A stretch of DNA of 64,000 bases from Deltaproteobacteria bacterium (GTDB lineage: Bacteria; Myxococcota_A; Polyangia; Nannocystales; Nannocystaceae), in the NCBI GenBank assembly GCA_016709225.1, contig JADJEE010000001.1:2046001-2110000 (forward strand), in the 5' to 3' direction. Positions 25,688-34,579 of the stretch are shown here, in pieces. The notes below the pieces were generated by a model, which saw only the letters and a program-made list of their open reading frames with translations, did no database searches and was not told where the DNA came from. Every line of letters begins with the position of its first letter. Position 1 is the first letter of the stretch. Made by a program: the position numbers and the translations under genes.

Positions 25688-26635
25688 ATGTCGTCGCCGT
25701 GGCAGCGTCTCGCGGCCGACGGGCTGGCCGACATGCTCGCGGCCGGGTTCCATCCACCGGTCCCGAACAACTACGTCGAGCTGCTGATCCCGCGGCGACA
25801 CGAGGTGGCCGACCGCGTGCGTGCGATCGCCGAGGCGACGGCACCGCTCAACCGCGCCGACGCCGGGCTGCTCGCGGCGTGCAGCGAGATCGTCGCGACG
25901 CGGGCCCCCGACGACGAACGGTTGCAGGCGTGCCTGACGGCGTGGCGCGACTGCATCGCGCGACGCGTCAACCTCCGCGGCATCGAGCATGCGACCGCGC
26001 TGTTCGCCTGCGCGGAGCACCGCCTCGCCGGCGGTATGCTGACCGCGCTGCGCAGCGTGGCGCCCGGTGCCATCACGCCCTTCGTCGCGCTGCCGCGACC
26101 GCTGCAACGCGTGTTGCGTTGCAACGGCTACCTGCCACCGAGCCAGCTCGGGCGCTTCGCCGAGGCCGCCGCGCGCATCGTCGACGACCCCGACGGCGCC
26201 GTCGATCGCATCGAGCTGGCGCGCATCGATCGCGCGATGAGCCGCCCACCATCGTTCCCGACGGTGATCGTGTACCTCGACGCGCGCCGCGACAGCCCGC
26301 GGGGCCGTCGCGCGCTGGCGATCTGGCGGCGCTGCTTCGCCGCGCTGCCGCGGCAGTGGGCACCACGGCCAGGCTTCGCGCAGCAGGTCGCCCACAACCT
26401 GTGCGTCAGCGAGGGTTTCGCGCTCTACAAGCGCTACCTGGCCCTGCTCGGCGTGCTGTCGGCGGTGTACGCCCCGGCCTTCGATCACGCCTTCGCGTAC
26501 CCCGACGATCGCGTGCGCCGGCCACGGAAGCGCGCGGCGGGCTTGAAGCGCGGCCGCGCAGCATGCAAGCTTCTCCGCGTCGATGCGTGCCCTGCTCGCG
26601 CTGGTCGGGATCTCGCTTGGGCTCGCGTGCAGTGA
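25688..26635 (+). CDS. Hypothetical protein downstream of the ferritin-like gene
   Basis: A 315-residue protein I do not recognise, starting at the ATG at 25688, 5 bp after the ferritin-like gene, so probably co-transcribed with it. It is mostly alpha-helical and soluble, with no signal peptide or membrane span. Distinct segments are LAADGLADMLAAGFHPPVPNN at the start (an amphipathic helix), CAEHRLAGGMLTALRSV, FPTVIVYLDARRDSP and a C-terminal helix FALYKRYLALLGVL. The last 40 residues become Arg/Lys-rich and run 53 bp into the esterase gene. The true C-terminus may therefore be earlier, with a missed frame change near 26525, or the overlap may be real. Function unknown. Confidence 0.65.
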   Translation: MSSPWQRLAADGLADMLAAGFHPPVPNNYVELLIPRRHEVADRVRAIAEATAPLNRADAGLLAACSEIVATRAPDDERLQACLTAWRDCIARRVNLRGIEHATALFACAEHRLAGGMLTALRSVAPGAITPFVALPRPLQRVLRCNGYLPPSQLGRFAEAAARIVDDPDGAVDRIELARIDRAMSRPPSFPTVIVYLDARRDSPRGRRALAIWRRCFAALPRQWAPRPGFAQQVAHNLCVSEGFALYKRYLALLGVLSAVYAPAFDHAFAYPDDRVRRPRKRAAGLKRGRAACKLLRVDACPARAGRDLAWARVQ

Positions 26636-27434
26636 GCCGTATGCCGCCCGCGGTGGCAGCGGTGGGCCCCCGCCGGCGCCGGCCTCGACGCAGGCACCCG
26701 ATCCCGCCGCGGAGCCACCCACCGCCGAGCCGCCGGCGCCCGTCGTCGACGATCCCAAGGCTGGCGACGTCCACTACGTCGAGCTCGTGCTCGGCGGTGC
26801 AGCGGCCGACGCCACGCTGCCGATGGTGGTGGCGATCCACGGCCTCGGCGACGACCCGCGCAACTTCGGCCACCTGTTCGAGTCGTTCTCGTCGCCGGTG
26901 CGGCTGATCCTGCCCCGCGGCCTCGAGTCGCGCGAGGCCGGCGGCTACTCGTGGTTCCCGCTGCGGGCCCGCGATCCCGACGTTGCCGCGCTCGCGCAGG
27001 GCATCGCGCAGGCCGCCGACCGCCTCGCGGTCGCCATCGACACGCTCGCGCGCACGCGCCCGACCGCGGGCAAGCCGATCGTCACAGGCTTCTCCCAGGG
27101 CGGCATGCTGAGCTTCGCGATCGCGGTACGGCACCCCGAGTCGATCTCGCTCGCGCTGCCCATCGGTGGCTGGCTGCCGCCGCCGTTGTGGCCCACCACC
27201 GCGGCCGCCGCGAAGGCGCCACGCATCGTCGCGTTCCACGGCACCGACGATGGCGCGGTGAAGTTCGAGCCCACCGAGCGGGCGGTCGACGAGCTGCGCA
27301 AGCACGGCTGGCCCATCGAGCTGCACGCCTACCCCGGCGTCGGCCATGTCATCACCCCCGAGATCCACCGCGACCTCGACGACGCGCTCGACGACGGCGT
27401 GCGTGCGATCGCGAAGGCCAAACCACGCCCGTAG
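26583..27434 (+). CDS. Alpha/beta-hydrolase lipoprotein of the phospholipase/carboxylesterase type
   Basis: A 283-residue protein. Residues 1-16 form a short export signal ending in a possible lipidated cysteine (GLAC, Cys16), followed by a Pro/Ala-rich tether to about residue 55. The hydrolase core matches the COG0400-type esterases: an HGLGDDPRNF oxyanion region at about 86, the nucleophile elbow GFSQGG with Ser171, the acid in HGTDDGAV (Asp222/223) and the catalytic His255 in GVGH. The protein is therefore likely to be a cell-envelope esterase acting on short-chain esters or lysophospholipids; the substrate is inferred. It precedes an M48 protease gene by 30 bp. Confidence 0.85.
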   Translation: MRALLALVGISLGLACSEPYAARGGSGGPPPAPASTQAPDPAAEPPTAEPPAPVVDDPKAGDVHYVELVLGGAAADATLPMVVAIHGLGDDPRNFGHLFESFSSPVRLILPRGLESREAGGYSWFPLRARDPDVAALAQGIAQAADRLAVAIDTLARTRPTAGKPIVTGFSQGGMLSFAIAVRHPESISLALPIGGWLPPPLWPTTAAAAKAPRIVAFHGTDDGAVKFEPTERAVDELRKHGWPIELHAYPGVGHVITPEIHRDLDDALDDGVRAIAKAKPRP

Positions 27435-27464
27435 CCGACGCGCCGGGCCCGACGGAGCGACACC

Positions 27465-28337
27465 ATGAACGATCGAGAACCCGCCAGCGGCGCCAAGGCC
27501 CGCCGCAAGCTGAAGACCTTCCCCGAGCTCGACGTCGCGACCGTGATGCACCCGTGGGACGTGCAGGCCACGCGCACGCTGCAGAAGGTACCCGGGCTCG
27601 AGACCTTGACGAAGAAGGTGATGGAGTACGGCTTCGAGCGCGTGTTCTACCTCGAGAACGTCGCCGACAACGTCCGCGTCGGTGAGCACATGTTCCCGCG
27701 ACTGCATCGCCTGCTGCTGTGGGCGTGCAAGATCCTCGGGGTCGCCGAGCCCGAGCTCTACGTCAATACCGACCCCGTGCCCAACGCGTACACCTACGGC
27801 CACACGCGGCCGTTCGTGGTGTTGACCTCGGGGCTGGTCGACATGCTCGACGACGAGGAGCTGTTGTTCGTGATCGGGCACGAGCTCGGCCACGTTCGCT
27901 TCGGCCACGTGCTCTACACGGTGCTGGCGCGCAACATCGTCACCATCCTCGAGATCATCGGCAAGGCCACGCTCGGGCTCGGCCAGCTGCTGGGTTTCGG
28001 GCTCGCCCTGCCGTTGTTCGATTGGTACCGCAAGGCCGAGCTGTCGGCCGACCGCGCGGGCATGCTGTGCGTGCAGGATGCCGACGTGCCCATGCGCGTG
28101 CTGATGAAGCTCGCCGGCGGCAGCACCACGATGTACGAGCAGATGAACCAGCAGGAGTTCCTGCGACAGATCCGCGCCTACGAAGACGCCGACGAGTCGA
28201 CACTGAACAAGATGTACAAGGTGCTGCTGACCGCATTTCGCACCCACCCGTTCCCGATCATGCGAGCCAAGCACATCGACGAGTGGGTCCGCAGCGGCGA
28301 GTTCACGCGGCTGACCGGCGTGCAGCTCGACGGCTGA
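27465..28337 (+). CDS. M48-family zinc metalloprotease
   Basis: A 290-residue protein of the Ste24/HtpX-like M48 peptidase family. The zinc-binding HELGH lies at residues 139-143 and the third ligand is probably Glu192 in KAELSADRAG, the typical spacing. A hydrophobic segment lies at about 158-186 (VTILEIIGKATLGLGQLLGFGLALPL), between the two metal motifs as in HtpX, so membrane association is likely. There is no TPR tail or signal peptide. The N-terminal 100 residues (RKLKTFPELDVATVMHPWD) follow a pattern common in stand-alone bacterial M48 proteins. It is preceded by ACGGAG and converges with the histidine-kinase gene 18 bp downstream. Probable role: membrane or periplasmic protein quality control. 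Confidence 0.9.
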   Translation: MNDREPASGAKARRKLKTFPELDVATVMHPWDVQATRTLQKVPGLETLTKKVMEYGFERVFYLENVADNVRVGEHMFPRLHRLLLWACKILGVAEPELYVNTDPVPNAYTYGHTRPFVVLTSGLVDMLDDEELLFVIGHELGHVRFGHVLYTVLARNIVTILEIIGKATLGLGQLLGFGLALPLFDWYRKAELSADRAGMLCVQDADVPMRVLMKLAGGSTTMYEQMNQQEFLRQIRAYEDADESTLNKMYKVLLTAFRTHPFPIMRAKHIDEWVRSGEFTRLTGVQLDG

Positions 28338-28355
28338 GTCCGACCGCGGTGTCCG

Positions 28356-29699
28356 TCAGGCGTCCATTGCGGAGGCGCCGCGATGGCGCGGCAGCGTGAT
28401 CCGCAGGCGCGTGCCGCCACCGTCGCGATCGCAGAAGGCCGCGTCGCCGCCGTGGGCCCTGGCGATGTGGGCAACCAACGCCAGACCCAGGCCGTGGCCC
28501 GGCTTCGCACGGGCGTCGGCGCCGCGGCGAAATGGCTCGAACAACACCACGCGCTCACGGTCGGGCACCCCCGGGCCTCGATCATCGATCGTGAGGATCA
28601 CGTGGTCCGACACCGCCGTGACACCGACCTCGACCGACGACGACGAGAACTTCAGCGCGTTGTCGACCGCGTTGTCGAGCATCGCCGCGAGCAGCACGGC
28701 GTCGCCGCGCACCAGCGCGTCGACCTCGTCGACCCGCGGCACCAATCGCTCGCGTTCCGCCGCGGGACGGCGCACGTCACCGCCGGCATCACCGAGCGCG
28801 AGCACCAGCGCGGCGATCGACGTGCCGGCGTTGCTCGACAGCGCCTCACCCGGCGTCGCGAGCAGCAGCAAGCGCTCGGTGAGCAACGAGAGCTGCTCGG
28901 TCGTGCGTCGCAGCCGTGCGATGACCTCGGCGATCGCCGCGTCGACGGGCACGGTCTCCGCGGCCAGCTCGAGCTCGGCCTTCAGCTTCGTCAGCGGCGT
29001 GCGCAGCTCGTGAGCCGCGTCGGCCGAGAACTGCCGCGCGCGCGTGAGCTCGAACGACAACCGCGCGAGCAGGTCGGCCAAGGTATCGCGCAGCGCATCG
29101 ACTTCCTGCAACCCCACGCGCGCTGGCAGCTGCAATCGCTCGGGCCGCGCGACCGCGATCTGCTCGACCGCCACACGCAGCCGCGTCAGCGGTGCGATCG
29201 CGCGTCGGGCCTGCAGCACCCCGAACGCGATCGCGCCCGACACCACGACGACCAGCACCGCCGCGGCCGCCAGTGCGAGCGGCCGCCGATGCCCGAACGC
29301 CCGCGACGCCGGCACGGCCACGCGCACCTCGAGCATCGGATCGTGGGTCGACGCCTGCACACAGATCAGCATCTGCTCGGCTGCGCCGCAGGGTCGCTGG
29401 GGCGGCGCGACGACGCTCGCGTCGCCGTACTCGAGCTGCCCCTGCCGCGCGAGGGCGACGCGGCCATCGATGCCCAGCTCGCGCGCCTCCTCCTCGATCT
29501 CTGCCGCCAACTGCGGCTCCTCGTCGAGTTCCGCGACCAGGACCGCCGCCGCGGCCACCACGCCCTGCTCGACGCGATGGCGGATGAGTCCGTCGGCCAA
29601 CAGCGACACCGCGATCAGAGCGATCGCAGCGGCCGCACTGGCCGACAGCGCGAGCGTCCACATCAGCCGCCGCGCCAGCGTGGGCTCAGCCGAGCGCAT
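28356..29699 (-). CDS. Sensor histidine kinase of the efflux operon
   Basis: A 447-residue two-component sensor. Membrane segments lie at residues 12-35 and 140-161, flanking a periplasmic sensor of about 105 residues that contains two Cys (CGAAEQMLIC). A HAMP-like linker (RRAIAPLTRLRVAVEQI) leads to a HisKA domain with SADAAHELRTPL, phospho-acceptor His230, then the HATPase with N-box DNAVDNALKF, DDRGPGVPD and GHGLGLALV. The gene overlaps the response-regulator gene by 14 bp and is the last gene of the efflux operon. By analogy with CusS/CzcS systems it may sense a periplasmic metal ion; no His/Met-rich metal motif is obvious, so the ligand is unknown. Confidence 0.92.
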   Translation of the reverse strand: MRSAEPTLARRLMWTLALSASAAAAIALIAVSLLADGLIRHRVEQGVVAAAAVLVAELDEEPQLAAEIEEEARELGIDGRVALARQGQLEYGDASVVAPPQRPCGAAEQMLICVQASTHDPMLEVRVAVPASRAFGHRRPLALAAAAVLVVVVSGAIAFGVLQARRAIAPLTRLRVAVEQIAVARPERLQLPARVGLQEVDALRDTLADLLARLSFELTRARQFSADAAHELRTPLTKLKAELELAAETVPVDAAIAEVIARLRRTTEQLSLLTERLLLLATPGEALSSNAGTSIAALVLALGDAGGDVRRPAAERERLVPRVDEVDALVRGDAVLLAAMLDNAVDNALKFSSSSVEVGVTAVSDHVILTIDDRGPGVPDRERVVLFEPFRRGADARAKPGHGLGLALVAHIARAHGGDAAFCDRDGGGTRLRITLPRHRGASAMDA

Positions 29700-30342
29700 G
29701 CCCCTGCCCCCGCACGGTGCGAATCAAGTCGCGGCCGAGTTTGTGCCGGATCCGCACCAGCAGCACGCCGAAGGACGCAGCCGCGGCGTCGCTGACCTCG
29801 CCCCAGACCTGACGCAGCAACACGTCGCGCGCCACCACGCGACCCTCCCCGGCAGCGATGGCCTCGAGGATCGACCACTCCCGCGCCGTCAGTGCGATCT
29901 CGAGGCCGGCACGTCGCGCCCGACGGCTGGCGAAGTCGAGTTCGACGTCGGCACGCCGACATGGTGGTGCGGCCGCGCTTCGCACCGCTCGGCGTGACAG
30001 CGCGCGCACCCGTGCGCGCAGCTCCGCGACCGCGAAGGGCTTCACGAGGTAGTCGTCGGCGCCGGCATCGAGGCCGTCGACGCGCGCGGTCACGGCCCCG
30101 GCCGCGCTCAGCACGAGGATGCCGATCGGGCGCCCCGTGGCCCGCAGCTCGCGGCACAGCTGCAGCCCATCGCCATCGGGCAGCCCGAGGTCGAGCACCA
30201 CCACGTCGATGCCGATCTCCTCGAGCTGCTCGCGCCCCGTGGCCAACGACCCCGCCGTGCGCACCGTGTGGCCCTCGCGCCCCAGCGCCGTCGCGAGCAG
30301 CGTGCAAAGCTCCGGATCGTCGTCGATGACGACGACGTTCAC
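29686..30342 (-). CDS. OmpR/PhoB-family response regulator of the efflux operon
   Basis: A 218-residue regulator that starts at a GTG overlapping the RND gene stop by 4 bp (GTGA). The receiver domain occupies residues 1-115: acidic pocket DDD at 7-9, phospho-acceptor Asp51 in VVLDLGLPDGDG, and the switch Lys in KPFAVAEL. A winged-helix DNA-binding domain follows (about 125-215), with LTAREWSILEAI and a recognition helix near VLLVRIRHKLG, ending in IRTVRGQGHALG. With the downstream sensor it presumably controls the pump operon. The arrangement (pump genes first, regulators last) would give positive autoregulation. Confidence 0.93.
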   Translation of the reverse strand: MNVVVIDDDPELCTLLATALGREGHTVRTAGSLATGREQLEEIGIDVVVLDLGLPDGDGLQLCRELRATGRPIGILVLSAAGAVTARVDGLDAGADDYLVKPFAVAELRARVRALSRRAVRSAAAPPCRRADVELDFASRRARRAGLEIALTAREWSILEAIAAGEGRVVARDVLLRQVWGEVSDAAAASFGVLLVRIRHKLGRDLIRTVRGQGHALG

Positions 30343-33300
30343 CGCTGCGGCTCCGCAAAGGCACGCGCACCGCGGCCAAACCCGAGGTAGGCCGCCGGCG
30401 TCACCACGAGGTTCAGCAGCGTACTGGTCACGAGCCCGCCGAGGATCACCACCGCCATCGGATGCTCGATCTCCTGCCCGGGTCGGTCGCCGAGCACCAC
30501 CAGCGGCACCAAGGCGAGCCCGGTCGCGAACGCGGTCATGAGGATCGGCGACAGCCGCTCGGCGGTGCCGCGGATCACGAGCGCGCTGCCGAACGCGAGG
30601 CCCTCGTGGAGCTCGAGGTGGCGGTAGTGACTCACCAGCATGATGCCGTTGCGGGCCGCGATGCCCAGCACCGTGACGAAGCCTACCAGCGAGCCCAGCG
30701 ACAGCACACCGCCCTGCAGGTGCGAGCCCGCGACCGCGCCGACGGTCGCGAACGGCAACGTCGCTGCGACCAGCAACGTCGGACGCAGCGCACCGAAGTC
30801 GGCGTACAGCACCAACACGATGCCGAGCACCGCCAACGCACCACCCACGAACAACGCCCACGTCGCGTCGCGCTGCGCCGCGGCCTCACCGAGCAACGCG
30901 GCGTGATGGGCGGTCGGGAACGACGTCGCGGCCAGCACGGCCTCGATCGACGCCGCGACCTCACCCTGCGCACGCGTGCCGTCGGGGTGGACGGCGACGT
31001 CGATGCGCCGCGCGCCGCCCTCGTGCTTGATCGCGCCGGGCGTCGCCACCACCGCGACGTCGGCGACCTCGCCCAGGCGCACGCGCGCGCCAGTCGGGGT
31101 CTCGAGCAGCAGATCGGCGAGCGCGGTGGGCTCGGTGCGCAGCAGCGGCTCGCCCCACACCACCACCGCGACCGGGCGCAGCGATCGATAGACCTCGCCG
31201 ACGCGCACGCCGGCGAGCATGGTGCCGACCTGCATGCGGATGTCGGCGTGGGTCAGGCCGAAACGGCCTGCTGCAGCTTGCCGCGGCGTGACCTCGATCT
31301 GCGGCACCGGTGTCAGCGCCTCGACCGAGACCTCGGCGACGCCGGCCAACGCCTGCAGCTCGCGCGCGATCGCATGGGCGCGCTCGTCGAGCACCGCGAG
31401 ATCGGGGCCGCTGACCCGCACGACCAGCTGCGCATGGCCGCCGCTCAGCACCTCGTCGACGCGCTCGCGCAGATAGGTCTGCACGTCGTGGTAGATGCCG
31501 GCATACGGCGCCAGCGTGCGGGCAATCGCCGCGGTCGTCGTTGCATGATCGGCGCCCTCGTCGACGCTGACCCAGATCTCACCGAAGTTCGGGCCCACGA
31601 CCTCGTCGGACACCTCGGCGCGTCCGAGGTGGGCACCCGCGTTGCGCACGCCCGGGATCGCGAGGAGCTCGGGCATGACGCGCATCGTGGTGCGTCGCAG
31701 CGCCTCGACCGAGGTGCCCGGCTTCGCGATCCAGTGCATCAAGAAGTCCTGCTCGCGGAAGTCGGGCAGGAAGCCGCTGCCGAGCCGGGCCATGCCGAAC
31801 CCACCCGCCACCAGCGCCACGAGGGCCCCCGCCAGGATGCCGCGACGGCGCCGCAGCATTGCGGCGCACAGTGCCTCGAACCGCGCCCGCGGAGCCGGGG
31901 CCCGCAGGCGAGCGCGCGGCAACAGCATCAGCGCGAGCGCTGGCGTCACCGTGAGCGCGACCAGCAGCGACGACCCGACCGCGAGCACATACGCCAGCGC
32001 GAGCGGGCGGAAGAACGCGCCCGCGAGGCCTGGCAGCAGGTACACCGGCAAGAACACCAGCACCACGATCACGCTCGCGAAGACCACCGCGCTGCGGACC
32101 TCGATCGAGGCCGACAGCACCACCGCGAACGCGGAGCGGGGCGTGGCGGCGCTGGCGTTCTCGCGCAGGCGGCGATGGATGTTCTCGACATCGATGATCG
32201 CGTCGTCGACCACCTCGCCGAGCGCGATCGACAGCCCCGCCAGCACCATCGTGTCGAGCGTCGAGCCGGCGTGGTGCAGCACGGCGAGGGCACCGAGCAG
32301 CGACAGCGGAATCGCCAGCACGCTGATGAGCGCAGTCCGCCACTCGAGCAACGCGAGGATCAACACCAGCACGACCAACGCACAACCGATGGCGAGCGCG
32401 ACCTCGAGGTTGTCGACCGCGCGCTCGATGAAGCGCGCGGGTCGGAAGATGGTCGCATCCACGCGGACGTCACCGAGCGCGGGCGCCAACTCGGTCAGCG
32501 CCGCGTCGATCGCGTCGGTGATCGCGACCGTGTTGCCCCACGGCTGCTTCTCGACGATGAGCAACAGCCCGGACCCCGCGTCGATCACCGCGTCACCGAC
32601 CAGCGGTGCGTGGCCCTCGACGACCTCGGCGACCTCGCCGAGTCGACGCACCCCGCCGCCGGCGATCGGCACCGGCGCATCGGCCAGCGTCTCGACGCCG
32701 TCGACTGCCGCAGGGTGACTCACGGCGAGCCGCTGGTTGGGCCCGTCGACGAAACCACCCGAGGCGGGATTGACCGCCGCCGTAGCTGCGGCGGTGACAT
32801 CGGCGAGTCGCAGGCCCAACAATCGCAGGCGCTCCGGCGCGACCTCGATCTGCAGCTCTCGCCGGGCCTCGCCCCACACCGCCACGTTGGCGACGCCCGC
32901 GATCGCCATCAAGCGCGGCCGCAGGGTCCACCGCGCGAGGTCCGAGAGAGCGAGACGCGAGAGCGTCGGCGACGACAGCCCGATCTTCAGCACCCGCGAG
33001 GTGCTGCTGGTCGGCGACAGCACCACCGGCGCGCGCGCATGTGCGGGCAGGTTCGGCTGCGCCAGTGCGACCCGCTCTTGGACCAGCTGACGCGCGCGGA
33101 ACAGATCGGTGCCGGGCTCGAACAGCACCAAGACCGACGACAGCCCCAGCACCGATTTCGAGCGCAGCGTGGCGACCAGGGGCGTCCCGCCGAGTGCGTC
33201 CTCGAGCGGTCGCGTCACCAACGTCTCGACCTCGACGCTCGACAGCCCCGGCGCTTCGGTCTGGATCTCGACCTTGGGCGGCGCGAACTCGGGGAACGCG

Positions 33301-33407
33301 TCGATCCGCGCGGTGCGAGCAGCATCGATGCCGACCAGCATCAACAACACCGCCAGCGCCGCCACCACCACGCGCTGCCGCAGGCACAACGACAGCAGCG
33401 CGCGCAT
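30339..33407 (-). CDS. Inner-membrane RND efflux pump, CusA/CzcA (heavy-metal) type
   Basis: A 1022-residue RND transporter. The ATG at 33407 overlaps the adaptor stop (ATGA) and is preferred to the Arg-rich upstream extension. The plan is standard: first membrane helix (VVVAALAVLLMLVGIDAART), the heavy-metal-pump signature FPEFAPPKVEIQTEAPGLS around residue 40, a large periplasmic loop, helices 2-6 with the proton-relay acidic pair in VVDDAIIDVENIHRRL, a second loop and helices 7-12. Length agrees with CusA/CzcA proteins (about 1040). Substrate specificity cannot be read from the sequence; monovalent or divalent metal export is the family expectation. It lies between the adaptor and the response regulator. 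Confidence 0.92.
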   Translation of the reverse strand: MRALLSLCLRQRVVVAALAVLLMLVGIDAARTARIDAFPEFAPPKVEIQTEAPGLSSVEVETLVTRPLEDALGGTPLVATLRSKSVLGLSSVLVLFEPGTDLFRARQLVQERVALAQPNLPAHARAPVVLSPTSSTSRVLKIGLSSPTLSRLALSDLARWTLRPRLMAIAGVANVAVWGEARRELQIEVAPERLRLLGLRLADVTAAATAAVNPASGGFVDGPNQRLAVSHPAAVDGVETLADAPVPIAGGGVRRLGEVAEVVEGHAPLVGDAVIDAGSGLLLIVEKQPWGNTVAITDAIDAALTELAPALGDVRVDATIFRPARFIERAVDNLEVALAIGCALVVLVLILALLEWRTALISVLAIPLSLLGALAVLHHAGSTLDTMVLAGLSIALGEVVDDAIIDVENIHRRLRENASAATPRSAFAVVLSASIEVRSAVVFASVIVVLVFLPVYLLPGLAGAFFRPLALAYVLAVGSSLLVALTVTPALALMLLPRARLRAPAPRARFEALCAAMLRRRRGILAGALVALVAGGFGMARLGSGFLPDFREQDFLMHWIAKPGTSVEALRRTTMRVMPELLAIPGVRNAGAHLGRAEVSDEVVGPNFGEIWVSVDEGADHATTTAAIARTLAPYAGIYHDVQTYLRERVDEVLSGGHAQLVVRVSGPDLAVLDERAHAIARELQALAGVAEVSVEALTPVPQIEVTPRQAAAGRFGLTHADIRMQVGTMLAGVRVGEVYRSLRPVAVVVWGEPLLRTEPTALADLLLETPTGARVRLGEVADVAVVATPGAIKHEGGARRIDVAVHPDGTRAQGEVAASIEAVLAATSFPTAHHAALLGEAAAQRDATWALFVGGALAVLGIVLVLYADFGALRPTLLVAATLPFATVGAVAGSHLQGGVLSLGSLVGFVTVLGIAARNGIMLVSHYRHLELHEGLAFGSALVIRGTAERLSPILMTAFATGLALVPLVVLGDRPGQEIEHPMAVVILGGLVTSTLLNLVVTPAAYLGFGRGARAFAEPQR

Positions 33408-34579
33408 CAGTGGGCCACCCCGAACTCGGTACCCAGCAGCTCGGCGGCCCCGACCGTGACGATGCACGTACCGAGCTCGGGCGAGCGGACCAACGCAAGC
33501 CGCTCACCGTCGGTCGCTGCCACCTCGACGCGTCGCCGCGCATAGCGATGCTCGCCGAGGCAGGCGTAGACCCACGTGCCACCATCGAAGTCCCGCACGA
33601 GCGCGCCCGTGGGCACGCTGGTCGCCGCGCGGGCCTGCTCGGGCAGCCACACCTGCAATCGTTCGCCCGGCGCGAGTCCGGCGGCCGCGGCTGGCAGCGC
33701 GTAGACCACATCGACGTCGCCGCTGTTCGGATCCGCGGACGGCGGCGCCGCAACCGGCTCGGCCTGCCAGCGATCGCCGTCGTCGAGCCGTGCGACCTCG
33801 ATTGCGCGCGGGCGTCCGAGCCGCGCGCGCTCGGCCGCCGACATCGGCACGCGCAGCCACAACGACGAACTCGGGCCGACCTCGAACAACGGCGCACCCG
33901 CAGCGACGACCTGCCCCGGCGCGGCCCACTGCGCACGCACGATGCCCGCGATCGGGGTGACCACGCGCAGCGTCACGTCGGCGGACAGCGGTGCGCGACC
34001 CAGCGCACGCTCGCGGGCCTGCGCCGCGTCGTGCTCGGCCTGCGCCGCTTCGAGCTCGCCGCGGGCCTCCTCGAGCGCGCGCGCACTCGCGGCGCGATCC
34101 TTCATCAGCGACTCGAGCCGTGTGGCACGGGCCTGCGCGACGTCGAGGCGCGCCTGCGTGGTCGCGCTCTGGCGACGGGCCTGCGCCTTGACGTCGCGAT
34201 CGACCGGTGCGAGCGGCACCAGCCGCAACGCGGTCGCACCGGCATCGATCGCACCGCCGGCGACGAGACGCACGTCGCCGTCGCGCAATGTGCCGGCGAC
34301 CGGCGCGGCGACCGTCATGGTGGTGCCGGGCGGCGCGAGTACGATCCCGAACGACGCGCGCGTGGCCGTGGAGGCGGCCGCGGTCACGGTGGCGGTCTCG
34401 ATGCCGAGCGCCGTCTCGGCCGCCGACGACAGCGTGACCACGGCGAGTTCGCCCTCGTGCACGCCGTGCCGGACGGTCGCAGCCGGCGGCGCCGCGACGA
34501 CCGCGGCCGCAGGCGACGATGCGTCGCGACAGCCACACACGAACAGGCCCACGATCCACCACCGTCGCAACGATGTCAT
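33407..34579 (-). CDS. Periplasmic adaptor (membrane-fusion) lipoprotein of the RND pump
   Basis: A 390-residue HlyD/CusB-like adaptor. The ATG at 34579 follows AGGAGAGCCG, a good ribosome-binding site. The N-terminus carries a lipoprotein-type signal (WWIVGLFVCGC). The barrel-sandwich half-motifs are TMTVAAPVAGTLRDGDVRLVAGG and VVTPIAGIVRAQWAAPGQVVAAG. They flank an alpha-helical hairpin rich in Ala/Arg/Glu (about residues 155-215), and a beta-barrel (PSSSLWLRVP) and membrane-proximal domain (VPTGALVRDFDGG) follow. The hairpin docks the outer-membrane channel. The stop overlaps the pump start, so stoichiometric coupling is likely. No His-rich metal-binding tail is present. Confidence 0.92.
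   Translation of the reverse strand: MTSLRRWWIVGLFVCGCRDASSPAAAVVAAPPAATVRHGVHEGELAVVTLSSAAETALGIETATVTAAASTATRASFGIVLAPPGTTMTVAAPVAGTLRDGDVRLVAGGAIDAGATALRLVPLAPVDRDVKAQARRQSATTQARLDVAQARATRLESLMKDRAASARALEEARGELEAAQAEHDAAQARERALGRAPLSADVTLRVVTPIAGIVRAQWAAPGQVVAAGAPLFEVGPSSSLWLRVPMSAAERARLGRPRAIEVARLDDGDRWQAEPVAAPPSADPNSGDVDVVYALPAAAAGLAPGERLQVWLPEQARAATSVPTGALVRDFDGGTWVYACLGEHRYARRRVEVAATDGERLALVRSPELGTCIVTVGAAELLGTEFGVAH

Noticed and set aside
21184..25770. A 1528-codon minus-strand open frame
   Set aside because: It lies opposite the VWA and ferritin-like genes and is Arg/Gly/His-rich with no domain; stop codons are rare in this GC range.
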